DNA from: Phoronis ovalis
Lineage: Eukaryota > Phoronida > Phoronidae
Length of the DNA stretch: 26,229 nt
Direction: 5' to 3'
Assembly (NCBI GenBank): GCA_028565635.1
Contig: JAOXYB010051834.1
Span: 1 to 26,229 of the forward strand
Below the pieces are notes generated by a model. It was not told where the DNA came from. It saw only the letters and a program-made list of their open reading frames with translations, and did no database searches. This document shows, piece after piece, positions 23,401-26,229 of the stretch (its first letter is position 1; every line of letters begins with the position of its first letter). Position numbers and translations under genes: made by a program.

Positions 23401-25924
23401 GAGTAACACACAGCAACAAGTCAAAATGTGAATATCTTTCTGCCACCCCATTTATTGATTGAGTAAACATTTTTGTTGTAATAATGTTAAGATTAGCTAA
23501 TATATATGAACATCTGATACATGCTTGCTTCCTCTTAAATGAAAGTTTCGCTTTGCACGCTTGTAGTCTGAAAACTGATCAAGTAGAATGCTTTTAAATA
23601 TTATAAATACTAGCACTTGCTTATTAAGAAATCTAAAGCTGCTATCCTAGATGATTACTGAAGTCCTGGGTACTGATGAGGCTTGTATTCTGCTTACTAA
23701 ATTTAGATATTAAAATCCCCAAAATCTAAATGAATTGTTGTGATCATTACTGCACAATATATCCCATTCACACTGTTGCTTGTATTTGCTTGTATAACTG
23801 TTGTATTTTGCTCGTCTTCAGCTGCTGCGTCTTGCCAACAGAACGTAATAAAGCACTCTTCTCCTAGTCCTCCCCACGATCATGTTGCTTCTCCTTCTAG
23901 ACCGTTTGACACCACTGCTTCTACAGGTACGCAAACACGCTGTCTTCTAGTCTTGGCATGTCCATTTATTGTTCATCCATTCAAAAGGTTCAAACTGCCT
24001 GCTGTAATAATGATGTTTCACTTAGTAAGCTATAAGCTAATGAAAACAATTGCCTTGATTATTACATATGGATTGTTTTGATGTATTCAAAAAGGATTTT
24101 TAAATTTACCACATTTTGAGGTGCCAACTTGCATCTTATAGTAGTAAATAAAATTCAACACCACTGGAATAATAGTTGTGATGATGGTCGCTTATTTACC
24201 TAAAAATTCTGTTTTTGAATAATCTTTCTCTTTGTTAAAAAAAATGGTTTCATGTAAAGGTGTTATTTAAAAATAACTTTATCAGCAAAAAGATAAATTA
24301 AAAAGGCAAATTCACATCTAACATTTTGTTATCTACACTTACTTCTTGCATGATGATCACCTTTGGAGGTCCCTATCAGCTGTTACTGGGTACAATTTCT
24401 TTTAATACTGATGTATTTCGTCCCCCGACCTCCGTTAGTGCGCACACTTGGGGAGTATTAATGGTAAATTGTGTGCACACAATCTGGTGGTGTACACCCA
24501 ATAAAAGGCATCAGTGCTAAATAAATCTGTGTCTAATAGCAGTTGTTGAGGGACCCATAATTTTTTATGTATACAGTCACAGTGATTGTGAAAATGTAAG
24601 TGGGTCCTTAGCTTGGCATGCTTAGGTTTATACACTTTGTAAATACACAGGGGACCAAACCTGTACAGTTAAACTGTCTATGCCTTTGTGGACACTGTAC
24701 AGTAGTGGTTATCTGATATGTGAACTGTGGTATACCATCCAGCAATTTATTTGAAATGAATTATTCGTTGTGGTTTATTTACAAAGATGTGTTTTACAAA
24801 TATACTAAATTTGAATTAATTTTCATAAAATGTGATTAATTGATTGTCACTAAGTAACAAGTGCACTGCCCCAATAATCATGTATCTCTAGTCACATAAC
24901 AAATAGCCATGCATACTGTGTGATATTTCCAAAACCTACTTAAAGAGGATATATTCATCACATTGTCATATGATTATAAATAAGTTTTATCTTTGTTGTT
25001 ATTTTAGGTGAGAATAGTGAGTTTTCTACAACCATAACAGCGAGTCCATCGCCTCCTCTCAAGACAGAAAATGGTAAAGGTAAATTTATTATATATCATG
25101 ATGCATGGCCTCATGTGCACAGCTTAAGTTGGTTCAGTTCAGAGCTGGAACAATAAAAAACAATTTCTTCTTCTGATTTCCTGTTTGAAGGAGATGGCAT
25201 TTAATTTGCATATTTTTTTTCTGTTTAAATGACTTGTATTAAAAGCGGGATTCTTTTTAAGAAAAATTTTAAGTACCCTTAACAAAGACAATTTTATGCA
25301 AAATTTTAAACTTCATGTTTAATTTCTTTATTACTGAACTGCATAGAAATGTCAAACCCAACAGGTGCTCCGTTATTGGAATTTTGACATTTTATCAAAA
25401 ACTGGAAAGTCTGATGACATTTATACTTAAAAACTTTCCCTTGTATTTATGATTACATGTTTGCAGAATTGCAATGAATTTTTTGCTTTTCCTTTGGTTT
25501 GATGTAAAAAATCATAGTTTCATCTTATAGAAAATCAAATAAAGTATATTTACGTTATATATTTACCATTTAAGTAATAAGTATGTTTTCGAATTTTTTA
25601 CATTTCTTACATAAAAGGTATTATAATGCTAGATAGGTACCCTGTAGCAGCAATTGTTTAAACTTAAATTTTTAATTTAAGGATTATTTTGAGAAAAATA
25701 ATTATTCTAATTGTTTCTTGTTAATTCTAACCGTCTGACTTGCCTCTGTTTATATTTTGCTTTGTTTTACAGCTCGTGGACGAACACGAGGTGGCAGACG
25801 ACAAAATAATCCCTCACCGGGTCCTGAAAGTGATTTAGAACGAGTATTTATATGGGACTTGGATGAAACCATTATCATATTCCACTCACTTCTCACCGGT
25901 TCATACGCTCAGAGATATGGAAAG
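11318..25924 (+). CDS. eya: Eyes absent (EYA) homologue, partial: exons 1-11 of a spliced gene, open at both ends
   Basis: Eleven exons (11318-11403, 15043-15093, 15464-15561, 19612-19686, 20060-20225, 21037-21206, 21463-21620, 22150-22321, 23822-23926, 25008-25079, 25773-25924) join in one frame of 435 codons. Family knowledge: EYA proteins are nuclear co-activators of SIX/So homeodomain factors and HAD-type protein tyrosine phosphatases. Seen here: a Ser/Thr-rich N-terminus (residues 1-158), a Tyr/Gln/Ala/Gly-rich block (159-325) ending in TYQLQELPP, a Ser/Pro-rich linker (326-384), the basic RGRTRGGRR stretch, and the EYA-domain start with [14 protein letters not shown]. The two Asp of DxD (residues 413 and 415) are the expected nucleophile and general acid. 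The order matches vertebrate EYA1/EYA4. No in-frame ATG exists before exon 6, so the initiator lies upstream of 11318. The remaining EYA domain lies past 26229. Residue numbers count from 11318 and omit the optional microexon. Confidence 0.95.
11404..15042 (+). other. eya intron 1 of this model (3639 bp)
   Basis: GT...AG intron between exons 1 and 2. It holds the tandem duplication at 11795-11975, a cluster of homeodomain-type TAAT/ATTA cores near 13119-13150, and a GC-richer block around 13560-13790. Open frames such as 14364-14744 (- strand, 126 codons) look like translated intron: rich in Cys, Leu and Phe, with no motif. Confidence 0.8.
11795..11975 (+). repeat. Degenerate tandem duplication, two copies of about 95 bp
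   Basis: attggtcaaaaagtca (near 11839) and attagtcaaaaagtaa (near 11933) share gtcaaaaagt and the following pattern a-t-gca-tt-ga. Upstream of each lies ttccc.tta.a and then tttac. The order of matches is the same in both copies, so this looks like an old tandem duplication inside the first large intron. Confidence 0.5.
15043..15093 (+). CDS. eya: eya exon 2 (residues 29-45; 51 nt, phase 2-2)
   Basis: The acceptor is ggttttgtttcag and the donor is caaat|gtaagt. It completes the Gln codon of exon 1 and reads [16 protein letters not shown], a low-complexity Ser/Gln stretch typical of EYA N-termini. The length is a multiple of three with equal phase at both ends, so skipping it would keep the frame. 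Confidence 0.85.
15094..15463 (+). other. eya intron 2 (370 bp)
   Basis: GT...AG intron between exons 2 and 3. I see nothing beyond splice sites. Confidence 0.85.
15464..15561 (+). CDS. eya: eya exon 3 (residues 46-78, end phase 1)
   Basis: The acceptor is ttcttgattttag and the donor is gatg|gtgagt. The frame starts [17 protein letters not shown] and continues through a Ser/Thr/Asn-rich stretch to PGSVTD. At 98 nt it moves the phase from 2 to 1, and exon 4 fits that phase exactly. It has no recognisable domain and belongs to the divergent N-terminal part. Confidence 0.85.
16689..16833 (-). CDS. Possible antisense exon inside the large eya intron, unknown product
   Basis: On the - strand, tatgtggtttcag precedes 145 bases that read open as [19 protein letters not shown], then [19 protein letters not shown], then LFTWDS and onward, followed by the donor aaataaag|gtaaag. 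Base composition is visibly less AT-rich than around it, and the residue mix (His, Asp, Cys, Trp, Gln) looks like folded extracellular protein rather than translated intron. An alternative is a 70-codon unspliced frame starting at the ATG ending at 16845, with a stop just upstream in frame. I do not recognise the family. It could be an exon of a nested gene, a remnant of a mobile element, or chance. On the - strand, an acceptor tttctacag near 16395 could lead to a short terminal exon, but that is speculative. Confidence 0.3.
19270..19311 (+). repeat. 14-bp tandem repeat, three units, each with an ATTGG box
   Basis: ttgattggtagatt, ttgattggttgatt and ttgattggctacta follow one another with an exact 14-bp period. 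Each unit carries attgg, the reverse of a CCAAT box. It could be a small minisatellite or a protein-binding cluster. Confidence 0.7.
19612..19686 (+). CDS. eya: eya exon 4 (residues 79-103; 75 nt, phase 1-1)
   Basis: The acceptor is ttgacctttacag. The donor cacaag|gtttgt is weaker than its neighbours, which may favour optional use. The frame reads [20 protein letters not shown] and then SVITQ. A Trp-containing peptide just before the VKSE motif sits where vertebrate EYA4 has an alternatively used ADWLLS-type segment (from memory; weak). It is a symmetric exon and could be skipped in frame. Confidence 0.82.
19687..20059 (+). other. eya intron 4 (373 bp)
   Basis: GT...AG intron. Reading through the weak donor gtttgt would stay open to 19868, so retention or a later donor is conceivable, but the composition is intronic and nothing else is visible. 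Confidence 0.8.
20060..20225 (+). CDS. eya: eya exon 5 (residues 104-158), Thr-rich, with a VKSE motif
   Basis: The acceptor is atttcttttacag and the donor is cacagg|gtaagt. The frame opens [11 protein letters not shown] and runs through a Thr/Asp-rich region to SEFFTG. VKSE fits the psi-K-x-E sumoylation consensus and lies where vertebrate EYA1/EYA4 have VKTEP, so I read it as the homologous site. The phase changes from 1 to 2. Confidence 0.9.
20226..21036 (+). other. eya intron 5 (811 bp)
   Basis: GT...AG intron with no further feature that I can support. Confidence 0.85.
21037..21206 (+). CDS. eya: eya exon 6 (residues 159-215), Gln/Ala/Tyr-rich
   Basis: The acceptor is tttatttattgcag and the donor is cagaag|gtaggt. 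After a Thr/Asp-rich start it reads [17 protein letters not shown] and [13 protein letters not shown], matching the Tyr/Gln/Ala-rich transactivation segment of EYA1/EYA4. It contains the first in-frame Met of the model, far too deep to be the normal start. The phase changes from 2 to 1. Confidence 0.92.
21463..21620 (+). CDS. eya: eya exon 7 (residues 216-268), Gly/Tyr/Pro-rich
   Basis: The acceptor is tttcttccacag and the donor is caacag|gtaaga. The frame reads [17 protein letters not shown], then [15 protein letters not shown], then a Ser/Thr stretch ending in TAQQ. The [17 protein letters not shown] core corresponds to the CLSY/GFSTPQPGQ-PYSY block of vertebrate EYA proteins. It ends at phase 0. 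Confidence 0.93.
21621..22149 (+). other. eya intron 7 (529 bp)
   Basis: GT...AG intron with no further feature that I can support. Intron 6 (21207-21462, 256 bp) is likewise plain. Confidence 0.85.
22150..22321 (+). CDS. eya: eya exon 8 (residues 269-325), Tyr-rich, ends in the TYQLQ segment
   Basis: The acceptor is tttgcattgtag and the donor is catcga|gtaagt. The frame starts [14 protein letters not shown], is rich in Tyr and Gly, and ends in [12 protein letters not shown]. DYxxY...Q.....YY and TYQLQE are conserved landmarks of animal EYA proteins. Exon 8 ends with one base (a) of a split codon. The next exon used (23027 or 23822) decides whether that codon is Ser or Thr. Confidence 0.94.
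22841..22923. repeat. 12-bp perfect inverted repeat upstream of the microexon
   Basis: taactctggtta (22841-22852) and taaccagagtta (22912-22923) are perfect reverse complements 59 bases apart, ending about 100 bases before the candidate microexon. Both ends are TA, so it can also be read as 10-bp terminal repeats with a TA target duplication, but 83 bp is very short even for a miniature element. Confidence 0.6.
23027..23041 (+). CDS. eya: Candidate 15-nt eya microexon (optional SSTAS insert, phase 1-1)
   Basis: A pyrimidine-rich run (tgctttgttgctttgttatactgtag) precedes 15 bases that are followed by the good donor cat|gtgagt. Phase fits exactly: the leftover a of exon 8 gives Ser, then Ser-Thr-Ala-Ser, leaving a t that exon 9 completes as Ser. 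Skipping it gives Thr at the junction instead. A second reading extends to 23101 (75 nt, donor aaag|gtctgt, also in frame, phase 1-1, no stop). The splice pattern supports this; transcripts are needed to show it is used. Confidence 0.4.
23822..23926 (+). CDS. eya: eya exon 9 (residues 326-360; 105 nt, phase 1-1), Ser/Pro-rich linker
   Basis: The acceptor is ttgctcgtcttcag and the donor is ctacag|gtacgc. The frame reads [19 protein letters not shown] and then [15 protein letters not shown] recall no close counterpart in vertebrate EYA, where TYQLQ is soon followed by the SPSTPIK segment that matches exon 10. This exon may therefore be a lineage-specific or alternatively used insert. Its length is a multiple of three with equal phases. 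Confidence 0.8.
24368..24555. repeat. Head-to-head inverted duplication (imperfect foldback)
   Basis: The + strand from ggtccct (24368) matches the - strand from ggtccct (24555 downward). By eye, 24385-24413 and the reverse complement of 24509-24537 match at 19 of 29 ungapped positions, both ending in actgatg. Translated, the + arm reads [16 protein letters not shown] and the - arm [16 protein letters not shown]: 10 of 16 residues identical, with the matched Pro, Gln and two Leu codons differing silently. The arms meet near 24460 beside a 16-bp palindrome. It may be two inverted fragments of one former coding or mobile element. Confidence 0.6.
24468..24483. repeat. 16-bp perfect palindrome
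   Basis: attgtgtgcacacaat equals its own reverse complement. It sits near the centre of the inverted duplication 24368-24555. Confidence 0.9.
25008..25079 (+). CDS. eya: eya exon 10 (residues 361-384; 72 nt, phase 1-1), SPSPPLK segment
   Basis: The acceptor is gttgttattttag. The frame reads [19 protein letters not shown] and then TENGK. It parallels the EYA1 segment AEYSTI..SPSTPIK..DGK directly before the basic stretch. LKTE is a second psi-K-x-E motif. Two donors six bases apart are possible: atg|gtaaag ending the exon at 25073, or aag|gtaaat ending it at 25079. I prefer 25079 because aag fits the consensus better and it keeps Gly-Lys, which the vertebrate proteins also have before the RG stretch. 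Confidence 0.88.
25080..25772 (+). other. eya intron 10 (693 bp)
   Basis: GT...AG intron, very AT-rich, with nothing further seen. Its first six bases belong to the exon or the intron depending on which of the two tandem donors is used. Confidence 0.85.
25773..25924 (+). CDS. eya: eya exon 11 (residues 385-435): RG-rich stretch and start of EYA/HAD phosphatase domain
   Basis: The acceptor is tttgctttgttttacag and the donor is ggaaag|gtaggt. The frame begins [16 protein letters not shown], then [17 protein letters not shown], then [20 protein letters not shown] (25853-25870) is HAD motif I; the family uses the first Asp as nucleophile for phosphotyrosine hydrolysis with Mg2+. This is the most conserved part of the window and settles the identity as EYA. 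The Arg/Gly stretch could act in nuclear targeting or be arginine-methylated (inference). The exon ends at phase 0, so the next exon starts on a codon boundary beyond the window. Confidence 0.98.
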
Positions 25925-26229
25925 GTAGGTATATAACTGAACCAGGATAATAGTTGAGAACAACGCAGCATCTGCCCATATAAGTACCATTTTATCAGCG
26001 ATGAGGGATAGGGGGTCAGATGCTCCCTTGTTATCATCCATAATAAACTTTTCACAAGTTTGGCTAGGTAAATAATTTAACCAATCACTATCTTTGTACA
26101 CCATTGTTTTGTCTTTTTGGTGCAATTATGTTGTAAAAACAAATTTATTTATACTAGCAACAAAGGCTAATATCACTGACAATAAATACTATAAAAACAG
26201 GTTAATTAATATAAAAATGTAAAATATCA
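25925..26229 (+). other. Start of eya intron 11, runs off the window
   Basis: Begins with the donor gtaggt after the EYA-domain exon. I see no acceptor followed by recognisable EYA-domain sequence before the window ends. Confidence 0.8.

Larger units (their letters stand above)
22322..23821 (+). other. eya intron 8 region (1500 bp) with optional exon candidates
   Basis: Lies between exons 8 and 9. It holds the 12-bp inverted repeat, the 15-nt (or 75-nt) microexon candidate at 23027, and a pyrimidine-tract acceptor (ggcttccctcccccag) at 23372 followed 26 bases later by the donor act|gtgagt. That 26-base piece would break the frame. Confidence 0.75.
23927..25007 (+). other. eya intron 9 (1081 bp)
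   Basis: GT...AG intron containing the inverted duplication 24368-24555 and its central palindrome. The 9-base strings ctgtacagt (24661) and actgtacag (24693) form a further small inverted pair. Confidence 0.85.

Noticed and set aside
23740-24081. 113-codon + strand frame as an independent gene
   Set aside because: Its middle is eya exon 9 (23822-23926); the outer parts are flanking intron that happens to lack stops.
1-26229. Prokaryotic features (operons, ribosome binding sites, CRISPR, insertion sequences)
   Set aside because: The window is spliced animal DNA. I saw no spaced repeats of CRISPR type and no transposase frame.

Overview
This is a window of animal nuclear DNA, strongly AT-rich and dominated by introns. 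It holds one recognisable gene: the 5' and middle part of an eyes absent (EYA) homologue on the + strand. Eleven exons between 11318 and 25924 splice with consensus AG/GT borders and matching phases into one open frame of about 435 codons. The frame has the EYA layout: a Ser/Thr/Tyr/Gln/Pro-rich N-terminal half, the TYQLQ segment, an SPSPPLK segment, an Arg/Gly-rich basic stretch, and the start of the C-terminal EYA domain with the HAD-phosphatase motif WDLDET. The divergence from vertebrate EYA1/EYA4, the AT-rich composition and introns of a few hundred bases to 4 kb suggest a bilaterian invertebrate. A mollusc or other lophotrochozoan is my guess, not a demonstration.

Layout. 1-11317 is upstream or first-intron DNA without a secure exon. 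It holds a 24-base poly(G) run, a tRNA D-arm-like hairpin, a degenerate repeat of about 100 bp in three copies, and two weak candidate 5' exons (7105-7161, and 8286-8333 with an ATG in the right phase). 11318-15561 carries exons 1-3, separated by a 3.6 kb and a 0.4 kb intron. The 4.05 kb intron 15562-19611 contains a possible exon on the opposite strand (16689-16833). Exons 4-8 (19612-22321) encode the transactivation-type region and are tightly packed. 22322-25772 covers a variable linker: a possible 15-nt microexon, a 105-nt exon and a 72-nt exon with two overlapping donors. 25773-25924 opens the EYA domain. The rest of that domain (more than 200 residues in known EYA proteins) lies beyond the window.

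How it works. From family knowledge, EYA is a nuclear co-activator of SIX/So homeodomain proteins that is also a haloacid-dehalogenase-type tyrosine phosphatase. The N-terminal half provides transactivation and the C-terminal domain binds SIX and carries the phosphatase. Several exons here are multiples of three with equal phases at both ends, so the N-terminal half could be varied by splicing without changing the frame.

I found no secure second gene, no tRNA or rRNA gene, no intact transposon and no CRISPR. The most unusual items are the antisense exon candidate and a head-to-head inverted duplication (24368-24555) whose two arms encode similar peptides that differ partly by silent changes.
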